From Sandaracinaceae bacterium (GTDB lineage Bacteria > Myxococcota_A > Polyangia > Polyangiales > Houyiibacteriaceae), in contig JACKEJ010000007.1 of assembly GCA_020633055.1 (NCBI GenBank), positions 372,001-436,000 of the forward strand: a stretch of 64,000 nucleotides of DNA, read 5' to 3'. This document shows positions 36,410 to 44,066 of this stretch, in pieces. The notes beneath the pieces are model-generated. The model was not told the DNA's origin, did not search any database, and saw only the letters and a program-made list of their open reading frames with translations. Position numbers and translations under genes: made by a program. The stretch's first letter is position 1. Each line of letters begins with the position of its first letter.

Positions 36410-38103
36410 CGGGCCTCGCACACCCACGCAGCACGTGGAGCGCAGCCGCGCTCCTGGGCGTCTACTACCTCGCCACCATGACGCGAGACATGAGCCTGCT
36501 CGACAGCCCCGAGCTCGCGCTGGTCGCGACGCAGGGCGGCGTGGGCCACCCCATCGGCCAGCCACTCCACACGCTGCTGGGGCACGTGTTGGTCCGCCTC
36601 GGAGGCGCCGTGGGTGTGTCGCCGCTGCTGTGCCTCAACGGGCTGTCGGCCGTGGCGTGCGCGCTCACTCTCGTGCCAGTCACGTGGGTGCTCGAACAGC
36701 ACGTGCCCGCGACCGAGCCGCGCCAGGGGGCGCTTCGTCCGTGGCTCATCGCCCTGTGTGGGGTCCATGCGGCGCTGTGGGAGCCAGCGACACGCGTCGA
36801 GGTGTATCCCCTCGGGACGCTCCTGGGGGCTACGTCGGTGGCGCTGCTCGGCGCAGCGCTGCACAGCCCTCCCCGCGGCGCCCGTCTCCCCATGGCCTGC
36901 GCCGGCCTGAGCGTCTCGCTCGCCGCGGGCGCGAACGCGGTCAGCGCGACGTTCTTCTTGGTGGCCATGGCGCCGCAGGTGGGGCGCGCGCTGGTCACCC
37001 GGCGCTTGTCCCTGCGCGCGCTCGCTCCGGCCGTCGCTGCGGCGGTGCTGGGGCTCTTGGTGTGGGCCTACGTGCCTTTGGCTGCACGCGATCCCGACGT
37101 GGTGGCGTGGGGGCGGCCCGTCGACTGGCCAGCGCTGCGCGCCTACCTCCAAGGCGAGGACTACTCGGGCAAGTCGGTCGCGTTCTTCTCCACGGACTTC
37201 GCGGCGCACGTCGCGGCCTTCGGTGAGTGGGGCACGCGCAACGGGCTCCTCGCCATCATCGGCTTCGGCCTGCTGGGGACCGCGCTGCGCGCACGCCCGA
37301 TCCTCCCGCTCACCTGCATCTTGTTGCTCGCCAACACGTCTTGGTATGCGCGCTACGACCCCTTCGCACCGGGCCTCTTGGACTATCTCGGCTACCTCGG
37401 GGCGCCCTTGTGGTTCCTCGCAGGGGGCTGCGCGCTCCTCGTCGAGTGGGCGGCAGACCGAGGCCGTGTAGTCCACGCCGTCGCAGGGACGACACTGGCC
37501 CTGGTGACGCTCCTCGCACCCCCTGCGCCTTGGCAGCGGACACGCTCTGGCGACCACGTGACGCGTACGCTGACGACCGCCGCACTGGACGAGCTCCCGC
37601 GCGACGCCGTCCTCCTGGTCGAGGCAGACCACTGGGTGGGTCCGCTCCTGTACTTGCAGGAGGTGGAGCGGCACCGCCCAGACGTGGTCGTGCTCGCCCT
37701 CGGCCTCGCCAGCTCGTCCTGGATGTGGGAACTGCTCTATCGGCGCCACCCTGGTCTGCAGCCCTTCGTGTTGCGCGCCCCCGGCGGCCGTGACGCGCGT
37801 GTGCGGCGCTTCCTCGCGGCCCAACCGACACGCCGCGTGTTTGCGAATGACCCGCGGTTGGCGCCGCCGCGTCAGGCGACCCAGCTACGTCTCAGGTGGT
37901 GTCCTCTCGGAGCTGCGCGCGTGCGGGCCAGGCGATCGCCGATCGGCTGGCTGTATCGCCGTTGCTGGCTGCAGCGCACCGCGCGCGCTCCACGGCGCGA
38001 AACAGCCAGGCACCACCGGACTGCGCGGCTGGGAGGCGGAGACGCGCGCACGGGCGCACTGGCGGCGGCGGAGGGCGCGCGCGCGGCGCGTTCGTCGCCC
38101 TGA
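36406..38103 (+). CDS. DUF2723 multi-spanning membrane protein, C-terminus disrupted
   Basis: 565 residues as read, from GTG 36406. The N-terminal DUF2723 region (LLGVYYLATMTRDMSLLDSP, GHPIGQPLHTLLGHVLVRLG, TRVEVYPLGTLLGA) has about ten membrane helices, a GT-C-like fold related to protein O-mannosyltransferases. A soluble C-terminal domain begins near 410. Protein-like sequence continues only to about base 37870. After that this frame becomes Arg-rich, and plausible coding jumps between frames up to a stop at 38302. The last 75 or so residues given here are therefore probably not native (see 37870-38302). It is the last gene of the mutL operon and convergent with the kinase. Confidence 0.8.
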   Translation: MTGLAHPRSTWSAAALLGVYYLATMTRDMSLLDSPELALVATQGGVGHPIGQPLHTLLGHVLVRLGGAVGVSPLLCLNGLSAVACALTLVPVTWVLEQHVPATEPRQGALRPWLIALCGVHAALWEPATRVEVYPLGTLLGATSVALLGAALHSPPRGARLPMACAGLSVSLAAGANAVSATFFLVAMAPQVGRALVTRRLSLRALAPAVAAAVLGLLVWAYVPLAARDPDVVAWGRPVDWPALRAYLQGEDYSGKSVAFFSTDFAAHVAAFGEWGTRNGLLAIIGFGLLGTALRARPILPLTCILLLANTSWYARYDPFAPGLLDYLGYLGAPLWFLAGGCALLVEWAADRGRVVHAVAGTTLALVTLLAPPAPWQRTRSGDHVTRTLTTAALDELPRDAVLLVEADHWVGPLLYLQEVERHRPDVVVLALGLASSSWMWELLYRRHPGLQPFVLRAPGGRDARVRRFLAAQPTRRVFANDPRLAPPRQATQLRLRWCPLGAARVRARRSPIGWLYRRCWLQRTARAPRRETARHHRTARLGGGDARTGALAAAEGARAARSSP

Positions 38104-38302
38104 CCCGTGAAGCGCGCACGATGTGTCGCGAGACCTCGTCCGGAGCGCGTGCCGCCCGCCGAACTGCCCGGTGGCTACGCCAGACGACGGTTTCGGTTCC
38201 ACGCAAAGGTGCCTGCTGTTGGCCGCTGCGCTGGCCCGTCGCGCCCAGCAGCCTGCCCTGGGGGAGCAACTCGAAGCCGCGGCAGCCGACGCACCACGCT
38301 GA
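37870..38302 (+). pseudogene. Frameshift-scrambled C-terminal part of the DUF2723 gene
   Basis: Natural-looking protein segments lie in three frames in succession: PSYVSGGVLSELRACGPGD in frame 2, SPIGWLYRR in frame 1, LLAAAHRARSTA and FVALTREART in frame 3, then a clean frame-2 end with DVSRDLVRSACRPPNCPVA and LLLAAALARRAQQPALGEQL, stopping at TGA 38300-38302. No stop or start is needed except several 1-2 base indels. Either the gene is decaying at its 3' end or this stretch contains sequencing/assembly errors. The corrected protein would be roughly 630 residues. Confidence 0.6.
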
Positions 38303-38309
38303 CCGCCGT

Positions 38310-40082
38310 TCAGCCCGCCGCCGGCTCGGCGGCGGCGCGGATCCGGTCGCGCAGGTGCGGAAAGGACATGAGGTGCCGGACGACGGGCTCGGCGTCGCCC
38401 ACGACCTGATCCAAGTGCTCGCGGAGCTCTCGCTCCAGCGCGGCGAGCTCTTCGCGGGCAGGACTGATGTCCACCTCAGCGCCCGCTGTGAACGAACCCA
38501 TGCGCCCCTTCAGCTGCGCCATCTGGAAGCGGATGTCCTCGTGCTCGGCGCGGGCTTTGGCGAGCGCGCGCATGTTCGTGTCGATGGTCTGCTTGGCCTG
38601 CAGCTGGGTCGCGGCGTTCTGCCCCGCGCGCGCCAGCACGGTGAGCTGCGTGTCGGTGGGGCTGCGCTCGGGCAGTTCGCCCAGGGTGGCGGAGAGCTCC
38701 GCGCGCAGCTCGCGGTAGCTGGCGACGGCCTGATCGAGCTGCATGCGCGCCTGACCGAGGGCGACGGCGTGCTTGTCGATCAGCTGCGCGGCCCGCGCTT
38801 CGTCGCTCCCCAGCGCGTCGAGGGCCCGCCCGATTTGGAGTCGCTGTTCGCGCACCTTGCGCTCTTCCTCGGTGATGACGCCAGCGCGCGCGCTCAACTG
38901 ACGGCGGGCGGCCGTCATGGCGGCCACGTGTTCGCGCATGCGCGCGAGGCTCTCGTTCAGCCAAGCGGGGGCCTCGGCCGCTCCGTGCGCACGGCGGCTC
39001 GCGTCCTCGAGCACGCCCAGGCGGCTCTCCCAGGCGCCGATGACGCTGTCGAGCCCGACGGTCTCTTCGATCGCGCTCACCGTGTCGCGCGGGCTCACCG
39101 AGGTCGCGTTGCGGGGAGGCAGGCTCCGCCGCGTGAGCGGGATCGGTTCCGCGGTCGCTGCGTCCATCGCCTGCATCATGGTGCTCAGCTCACTGGCGAG
39201 CGCGTACGCGCTGGCGGGTCGTGCCTCGGGTTGCTTGGCCAACAGGCGGAGCACCAGCTCGTCCAGCTCCGGACTGACCTTCACGCCGCGGCTCGAGGGC
39301 GCCGGGGCAGGCGTGCGCAGGTGCCCCAGCACGAGCTCCGACGTGCTGCCCTTGAACGGCAGCTCGTTGGTCAGCATCTCGAACAGCACGCAGCCCAGCG
39401 AGTAGAGATCACACGCGTACGTGAGGGGTGCGCCGCGGGCCTGCTCGGGAGCGATGTACTCCGGCGTGCCGAAGACGGTGCCCGTCGCCGTGACGCGCAG
39501 CTCCCCCTTCATCTGCGCCAGCCCGAAGTCGAGCAGCTTCACGAAGTCCGTGGCGTAGCCCGACAGCAGGTAGACGTTGTCCGGCTTGATGTCACGGTGG
39601 ATGACGCCCAGCTCGTGCGCGCGGCCAAGGGCACGCGCGAGCTGCAGCGCGATGCCCAGCGAACGGACGACGTCCAGCTCGCGCTTCGCGATCTGCTTGT
39701 TGAGCGGGATTCCGTCCAGGAACTCCATCGCGAGGTAGACCAGCCCATCATCCGTCTCGCCGAAGTCCGTGATGTCGATGATGTGCTCGTGGTTGATGCG
39801 GTTCGCCGCGCGCGCCTCGCGCAAGAAGCGGGTCTTGTGCGCCGGGCGGTGGGCCAGATCGCTGGACAGGAACTTCAGCGCTACGTCGCGACCGACCACC
39901 TCGTGCCGCGCGCGATACACAGTGCCCATGCCGCCCTGCCCGATGCGCTCCTGAATCAGGTAGCGTCCCGCGATCGTCCGACCGATGAGCGGATCGGGCA
40001 AGTCGCGCAGCGCGCCGCCGTCCAGCGGACACGTGGTGGGATTGCCTCGGTAGCGGGCACGGCAGATCGTGCAGACTTTCAC
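38310..40082 (-). CDS. Ser/Thr protein kinase with zinc ribbon and coiled-coil tail
   Basis: 590 residues from GTG 40082, with GGAGGGG 3-4 bases upstream. The zinc ribbon has Cys4, Cys7 and Cys18 (CTIC...CPLDGG). The kinase domain (about 35-300) shows GQGGMGTVYRA, HRDIKPDN, LDFGLAQ and TPEYIAPEQ. Unlike the kinase at 29898 it has no membrane helix; residues 345-575 are helical, rich in Ala/Arg/Glu/Gln and likely a coiled coil. It is probably a cytosolic signalling kinase. It is divergent from the Rrf2/cysteine operon and convergent with the damaged DUF2723 gene; the stops are 7 bases apart. Confidence 0.93.
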   Translation of the reverse strand: MKVCTICRARYRGNPTTCPLDGGALRDLPDPLIGRTIAGRYLIQERIGQGGMGTVYRARHEVVGRDVALKFLSSDLAHRPAHKTRFLREARAANRINHEHIIDITDFGETDDGLVYLAMEFLDGIPLNKQIAKRELDVVRSLGIALQLARALGRAHELGVIHRDIKPDNVYLLSGYATDFVKLLDFGLAQMKGELRVTATGTVFGTPEYIAPEQARGAPLTYACDLYSLGCVLFEMLTNELPFKGSTSELVLGHLRTPAPAPSSRGVKVSPELDELVLRLLAKQPEARPASAYALASELSTMMQAMDAATAEPIPLTRRSLPPRNATSVSPRDTVSAIEETVGLDSVIGAWESRLGVLEDASRRAHGAAEAPAWLNESLARMREHVAAMTAARRQLSARAGVITEEERKVREQRLQIGRALDALGSDEARAAQLIDKHAVALGQARMQLDQAVASYRELRAELSATLGELPERSPTDTQLTVLARAGQNAATQLQAKQTIDTNMRALAKARAEHEDIRFQMAQLKGRMGSFTAGAEVDISPAREELAALERELREHLDQVVGDAEPVVRHLMSFPHLRDRIRAAAEPAAG

Positions 40083-40148
40083 GGCCCCTCCATGCTCTCA
40101 CCCGCAAAGCCGCGTGTAAATATCGCCCCCGCACGCCCTCGGAAGTTC

Positions 40149-40177
40149 TTGACGCAACCGATGGGAAAACTCATATA
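40149..40177 (+). promoter_or_regulatory. Promoter of the Rrf2-cysteine operon
   Basis: TTGACG (40149-40154), 17 bases, CATATA (40172-40177), then 6 bases to GTG 40184, so the transcript would be leaderless. GGGA (40163-40166) and TCCC (40180-40183) flank the -10 as a weak inverted repeat that could be the Rrf2 operator. Confidence 0.55.
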
Positions 40178-40183
40178 TGTCCC

Positions 40184-40642
40184 GTGAAGCTGTCCAACAA
40201 AGGCCGCTACGGCGTGTGCGCGATGTTCGACATTGCGTTCCACAACGACGGCGGACCCACGCAGATCAAGGACATCGCTCAGCGACAGGCCATCCCCCCG
40301 CGGTTCCTGGAGCAGATCTTCCAGGACCTGAAGCGCGCTGGCCTCGTCACCAGCAAGCGCGGTCCGCGCGGGGGCTACGCGCTCGCCCAGGGTTCGGGCG
40401 ACATCCGCGTGGGGGACATCATCCGCGCGCTGGAGGGCCCGACCCAGATCGAGGCCGACACGGACGATCAACCTGGCGCAGGCGATGCCCTCAGCCGGCG
40501 CGTCACGCAGCAGGTGTTCGAGGAGCTGGCGGCCAGCATCGAGGCGTGCTTCGACGCGCTCACCTTGGACGACCTGTGCGCCCGCAGCGAAGCGGGCGGC
40601 GTTCGACGCGGGCCACCCAGGCGCTATGTCTACTCCATCTGA
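40184..40642 (+). CDS. Rrf2-family transcriptional regulator (CymR-like)
   Basis: 152 residues from GTG 40184. The winged-helix domain has the Rrf2 signature: LSNKGRYGVCAMFDIAFH, IKDIAQRQAIPPRFLEQIFQ, LKRAGLVTSKRGPRGGYALA. The three closely spaced cysteines that bind the Fe-S cluster in IscR/NsrR are absent; only Cys12 and two distant C-terminal cysteines occur, so it is not IscR-like. Given that cysK follows 13 bases downstream, it resembles CymR, which represses sulfur genes in complex with CysK. It probably senses cysteine or O-acetylserine for the whole cluster and regulates itself. Inference from context. Confidence 0.85.
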   Translation: MKLSNKGRYGVCAMFDIAFHNDGGPTQIKDIAQRQAIPPRFLEQIFQDLKRAGLVTSKRGPRGGYALAQGSGDIRVGDIIRALEGPTQIEADTDDQPGAGDALSRRVTQQVFEELAASIEACFDALTLDDLCARSEAGGVRRGPPRRYVYSI

Positions 40643-40655
40643 AGCCGGAGCCTCC

Positions 40656-41582
40656 ATGCCAGCCCCTGTCGTCTCGAGCGTCCTCGACCTCATCGGAAAC
40701 ACGCCCCTCGTTCGCCTCAACCGCGTCGTCGCGCAGAACAGCGCGGATGTGTGGGTGAAGTGCGAGCATCTCAACCCGGGCGGCTCTGTGAAGGACCGCA
40801 TCTGCCTGGCGATGATCGAAGCCGCCGAGCGCGAAGGGTTGCTCACGCCCGGCATGACGGTGGTCGAGCCCACCAGCGGCAACACGGGCATCGGGCTCGC
40901 CATCGTGTGCCGCAAGAAGGGCTACAAGCTGGTGCTGACCATGCCGGCCAGCATGTCCCTCGAGCGGCGCGAGCTGCTGAAGAGCTACGGCGTCGAGATC
41001 GTGCTCACGGAGCCCGAGCGCGTGATGGACGGGGCGCTCGAGGCCGCGCAGCGCATCGCGGAAGAGCGGGGTGCGTTCATGCCGCAGCAGTTCGAAAACG
41101 GCGCGAACCCGGCGACGCACGCCGCGACGACGGCGAGCGAAATCCTGACCGCGTTCGAGGGGCTGCGCTTGGACGCCATGGTGGCCGCGGTCGGCACCGG
41201 CGGCACCGTCAGTGGTGTGGGGCGCGCGCTACGCGAGGCCCGACCCGACATCGCGGTGGTCGCGGTGGAGCCCGCGGCGAGTCCCGTGCTCGGCGGAGGG
41301 GCGCCCGGACCCAGCAAGATCCAGGGGCTGAACGCGGGCTTCGTGCCCAAGAACTACGACGCGAGCGTCGTCACCGCGCTGCGCACCGTGGAGGACGCGG
41401 CCGCGTGGGAGATGAAGCTGCGCCTAGGTCGCGAAGAGGGCCTGCTGGTCGGCATCAGCGCGGGCGCCAACGTGGCCATCGCGTGTGAGCTGGCGCGCGA
41501 GGTCGGTCCTGGTGGCAACGTCGTCACGTTCCTTTGCGACACGGGGGAGCGCTACTTCAGCTTGGCCGAGTACTTCGAGTGA
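40656..41582 (+). CDS. cysK: Cysteine synthase A (O-acetylserine sulfhydrylase)
   Basis: 308 residues from ATG 40656 (GGAG 6 bases upstream); an ATG at 40626 is less likely. It is a fold-type II PLP enzyme: Lys in NPGGSVKDRI binds PLP, TSGNTGIG binds the substrate carboxylate, and GTGGTVSGVGRAL binds the phosphate. The usual second Ser/Thr region GISAGANVAIA is present. It makes cysteine from O-acetylserine and sulfide. Its stop overlaps the E1-like gene (GTGA). A second, CysM-type paralogue lies 1.5 kb downstream. Confidence 0.94.
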   Translation: MPAPVVSSVLDLIGNTPLVRLNRVVAQNSADVWVKCEHLNPGGSVKDRICLAMIEAAEREGLLTPGMTVVEPTSGNTGIGLAIVCRKKGYKLVLTMPASMSLERRELLKSYGVEIVLTEPERVMDGALEAAQRIAEERGAFMPQQFENGANPATHAATTASEILTAFEGLRLDAMVAAVGTGGTVSGVGRALREARPDIAVVAVEPAASPVLGGGAPGPSKIQGLNAGFVPKNYDASVVTALRTVEDAAAWEMKLRLGREEGLLVGISAGANVAIACELAREVGPGGNVVTFLCDTGERYFSLAEYFE

Positions 41583-42370
41583 GCACAGCAGGCACAGCGC
41601 CAACGCACGCCGACCCACGTGCAGGGTCTTCGGCCGCGCGCGCACTGCGGACCCTCGTCGTTGGTTGTGGCGGACTGGGTTCCCCGAGCGCGCGGGTCTT
41701 GTTCGGGGCCTCCGTGCTGAAACGACTGACGCTGCTCGACGACGACCGTGTCGACGTGAGCAATCTCCACCGCCAGACGCTGTACAGCGACCCGGACGTC
41801 GGGCGCGACAAGGTCGACGCGGCCGTCGCGAGCCTGCGGGCCGAGCACCCCGCGAGTCGCACGGAGCTGACGGGAGTGCGCGCGCGCCTGCGACCGGCCG
41901 ACGCCGAGGCACTCCTCGCGGACCAAGACCTGGTGGTCGAGGGCGCGGACAACTACGCGACCAAGTTCCTCACGGCCGACGCGGCGCGCCTGCGCGGCGT
42001 CCCCGTGGCCCACGCCGGCGCGGTGCGCTGGGCGGGCTGGGCGTTGCTCAGCGCAGCCCGCGCAACCGAGGGCCCGTGCTTGCGCTGCGTGTTCGAGGAC
42101 ATCCCCCGCGGGCGCGCCGACACCTGCGCGACGGCCGGCGTGATGGGGCCCGTCGTCGGCGTCGTCGCAGCCCTCCAGAGCGCGCTGGTGCTGGCCTACG
42201 CGGGTGGCGACGAACGCGCCATCGGCACGCTCTTCCACTACGACGCGCTTGCCGGCAAGCTGCGACGGTTTCAAGCTCGGCCGCGCCCGGGCTGCCCGCT
42301 GTGTGCGGGCGAGATCACGGACCTGCGCATGGAGCGCTACGTCCCCACTGAACAGCACGACGCCGCATAG
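41579..42370 (+). CDS. E1-like (ThiF/MoeB/HesA) sulfur-carrier adenylyltransferase lacking the N-terminal arm
   Basis: 263 residues from GTG 41579. It activates the C-terminal Gly of a ubiquitin-like carrier as acyl-adenylate for thiocarboxylation. Visible are the nucleotide loop GCGGLGSPSARVL, LLDDDRVDVSNLHRQTLY with the key Asp and Arg, Lys in GRDKVDAA, the metal Asp in VEGADNYATKF, the crossover segment DTCATAGVMGPVVGVVAALQ and two CxxC zinc pairs (CLRC and CPLC). The usual N-terminal RYxRQxxLxExGxxGQ helix, whose Arg reaches into the partner subunit, is missing; the gene at 42680 carries it. There is no rhodanese domain. It lies directly before cysO, its expected substrate. Confidence 0.9.
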   Translation: MSTAGTAPTHADPRAGSSAARALRTLVVGCGGLGSPSARVLFGASVLKRLTLLDDDRVDVSNLHRQTLYSDPDVGRDKVDAAVASLRAEHPASRTELTGVRARLRPADAEALLADQDLVVEGADNYATKFLTADAARLRGVPVAHAGAVRWAGWALLSAARATEGPCLRCVFEDIPRGRADTCATAGVMGPVVGVVAALQSALVLAYAGGDERAIGTLFHYDALAGKLRRFQARPRPGCPLCAGEITDLRMERYVPTEQHDAA

Positions 42371-42395
42371 CTGCGCCCCCACAGGAATAGACATC

Positions 42396-42674
42396 ATGGC
42401 CGTAACGCTTCGCATCCCCACCCCCCTGCGCACCCTCACCGGCGGCGCCGACGAGGTCCAGCTCGAGGCCGCCTCCGTGGGCGCCGCGATCGAGGCCCTC
42501 GAGGCCGCGCACCCCGGCATCCGCGAGCGCGTCCTCAGCGACGAGGGCAAGGTGCTCCGCTTCGTGAACATCTTCCTGAACGACGACGACATCCGCTTCC
42601 TGGACGGGCTCGAGTCCCCCGTGAAGGCGGGCGACAGCATCAGCATCGTGCCCGCCATCGCTGGCGGCCGCTGA
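42396..42674 (+). CDS. cysO: CysO-type ubiquitin-like sulfur carrier
   Basis: 92 residues from ATG 42396. The beta-grasp sequence fits mycobacterial CysO better than MoaD or ThiS: RIPTPLRTLTGGADEV, AAHPGIRERV, VLRFVNIFLNDDDIRFLDG, SISIVPAIAGG. CysO-thiocarboxylate donates sulfur to CysM for cysteine synthesis. The C-terminus reads AIAGGR: one Arg follows the Gly-Gly, so it must be trimmed before adenylation, plausibly by the JAMM peptidase encoded at 44056. It follows the E1 gene by 25 bases and precedes the pseudo-E1 by 5 bases. Confidence 0.9.
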   Translation: MAVTLRIPTPLRTLTGGADEVQLEAASVGAAIEALEAAHPGIRERVLSDEGKVLRFVNIFLNDDDIRFLDGLESPVKAGDSISIVPAIAGGR

Positions 42675-42679
42675 AGCGC

Positions 42680-43129
42680 ATGAGCGCGAGCGTCGACGAC
42701 GGGGCCCGCTTCGTGCGCCAGCGCCTGCTCACCGAGGTGGGCGACGCGGGGCAGGAGCACCTGCGCGCGACGCCCGTGCAGCTGCTCGGCGGGTCGCACG
42801 CGGCGCGTATGCACGCGCGGGAGTACCTCGCGCGTGCTGGGGTGCGCGTCGTGCGGGACGACGAGCCTCGGGACGCTGGTCGCGATGCCCCGGCCGTTGG
42901 GCGCGACGCCCCCGGTCGGGACGAGTCCGCGGGTGCTCGTGACGCGCGCGCCACGGTCGCTGCGGTGACCCAGCGCGTCGTCGATCCGCCAGACCACCCG
43001 CGCTCGCTGCAGCCCGCGGCGGACCTCCTGATGGGCGCGCTCGCCGCCGTCGAGGCCGTGAAGGGCGTGCTGGCCCTCGGACAGCCTGCCGCCCTGCCCC
43101 CTGACCTGCTCTTGCTTGGAGACGACTGA
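42680..43129 (+). CDS. Degenerate E1-like protein (pseudo-E1) retaining the Arg-finger arm
   Basis: 149 residues from ATG 42680. Residues 9-30, RFVRQRLLTEVGDAGQEHL, match the N-terminal arm of MoeB/ThiF, including the RxxRQ Arg that completes the ATP site of the partner subunit. Next comes VQLLGGSHAARMHAREYLARAGVRVV, which aligns with the first Rossmann beta-alpha unit, but the GxGxxGS loop is destroyed. The catalytic core, SNLxRQ and zinc CxxC pairs are absent, replaced by a low-complexity Arg/Asp/Ala linker (65-100). The last 40 residues (ADLLMGALAAVEAVKGVLAL) match the dimer helix of E1s. It is probably a partner for the 41579 protein (inference). Confidence 0.7.
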   Translation: MSASVDDGARFVRQRLLTEVGDAGQEHLRATPVQLLGGSHAARMHAREYLARAGVRVVRDDEPRDAGRDAPAVGRDAPGRDESAGARDARATVAAVTQRVVDPPDHPRSLQPAADLLMGALAAVEAVKGVLALGQPAALPPDLLLLGDD

Positions 43130-43130
43130 C

Positions 43131-44066
43131 GTGCGCTTCCGCAGAATGGAATCCATCATCGAAGCCGTGGGGCAGACGCCCATGGTGCGCCTGCACGCCA
43201 TCGAGCGGGACGTGCCGGGCGTCGAGCTGTACCTCAAGCTCGAGTACATGAACCCGGGCGGTTCGGTGAAAGACCGGCCCGCGCGCCAGATGCTGCTGGA
43301 CGCCATCGAGAGCGGACGCTTCACCCGCGACAAGACGCTGATCGACGCGACCAGCGGCAACACGGGCGTGGCGTACAGCCTGTTCGGTGCGGCGCTCGGC
43401 TACAAGATCGCGCTGGTCATGCCGGCCAACGTGAGCAAGCCTCGCAAGGACATCACGCAGGCCTACGGCACCGAGCTGATCTTCAGCGACCCGATGGAGG
43501 GTAGCGACGGGGCCATTCGCCTGGTGCGCAAGCTGGTGGCCGAGAACCCGGACAAGTACTTCTACTCGGACCAGTACAGCAACCCGAGCAACCCCCGCGC
43601 GCACTACCTGGGCACGGGCGTCGAGATCCTGGAGCAAGTGGGCGACCGCATCACGCACTTCGTGGCGGCGCTGGGCACCAGCGGCACGGCCATGGGCACC
43701 ACGCGGCGCCTGCGCGAGCACCACCGCAAGATCGTGTGCGTGGCCGCCGAGCCCAAGGAGGCCCTGCACGGGCTCGAGGGGCTGAAGCACATGGCCAGCA
43801 GCATCGTGCCGAACATCTACGACCCCACCTTGCCCGACGAGATCCTGCCCGTCAGCACGGACGCCGGCTGGGACATGAGCGACCGCCTCGCCGAGCAAGA
43901 GGGGCTGATGGTGGGCCACTCGAGCGGCGCCAACGTGGCGGCTGCGCTGGCGCTGGCCAAGCGCCTCACCGCGAAGGGCGAAGAGGGCTGCATCGTGACC
44001 ATCGCGTGCGACCGGCACGACCGCTACTTCGCGCCGCTGAAATGGGAGAAGAAGTATGTCTGGTGA
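43131..44066 (+). CDS. cysM: CysM-type cysteine synthase (CysO-thiocarboxylate dependent)
   Basis: 311 residues from GTG 43131 with GGAG 9 bases upstream. PLP Lys lies in MNPGGSVKDRP, with ATSGNTGVAYSLF and LGTSGTAMGTTRRL. The sequence around EGLKHMASSIVPNIYDP parallels mycobacterial CysM, whose Arg in this region selects O-phosphoserine; here a Lys-His pair lies near it. The C-terminus (FAPLKWEKKYVW) is longer and more basic than in CysK. It should use thiocarboxylated CysO as sulfur donor, leaving CysO-Cys for Mec to cleave. It overlaps mec by 11 bases. Confidence 0.9.
   Translation: MRFRRMESIIEAVGQTPMVRLHAIERDVPGVELYLKLEYMNPGGSVKDRPARQMLLDAIESGRFTRDKTLIDATSGNTGVAYSLFGAALGYKIALVMPANVSKPRKDITQAYGTELIFSDPMEGSDGAIRLVRKLVAENPDKYFYSDQYSNPSNPRAHYLGTGVEILEQVGDRITHFVAALGTSGTAMGTTRRLREHHRKIVCVAAEPKEALHGLEGLKHMASSIVPNIYDPTLPDEILPVSTDAGWDMSDRLAEQEGLMVGHSSGANVAAALALAKRLTAKGEEGCIVTIACDRHDRYFAPLKWEKKYVW

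Noticed and set aside
40184..40642. Rrf2 protein as IscR (Fe-S regulator)
   Set aside because: The closely spaced three-Cys cluster motif is absent and no isc/suf genes are nearby.
42396..42674. Carrier as MoaD or ThiS
   Set aside because: Sequence blocks and the cysM-mec neighbours fit CysO; no molybdopterin or thiamine genes are present.
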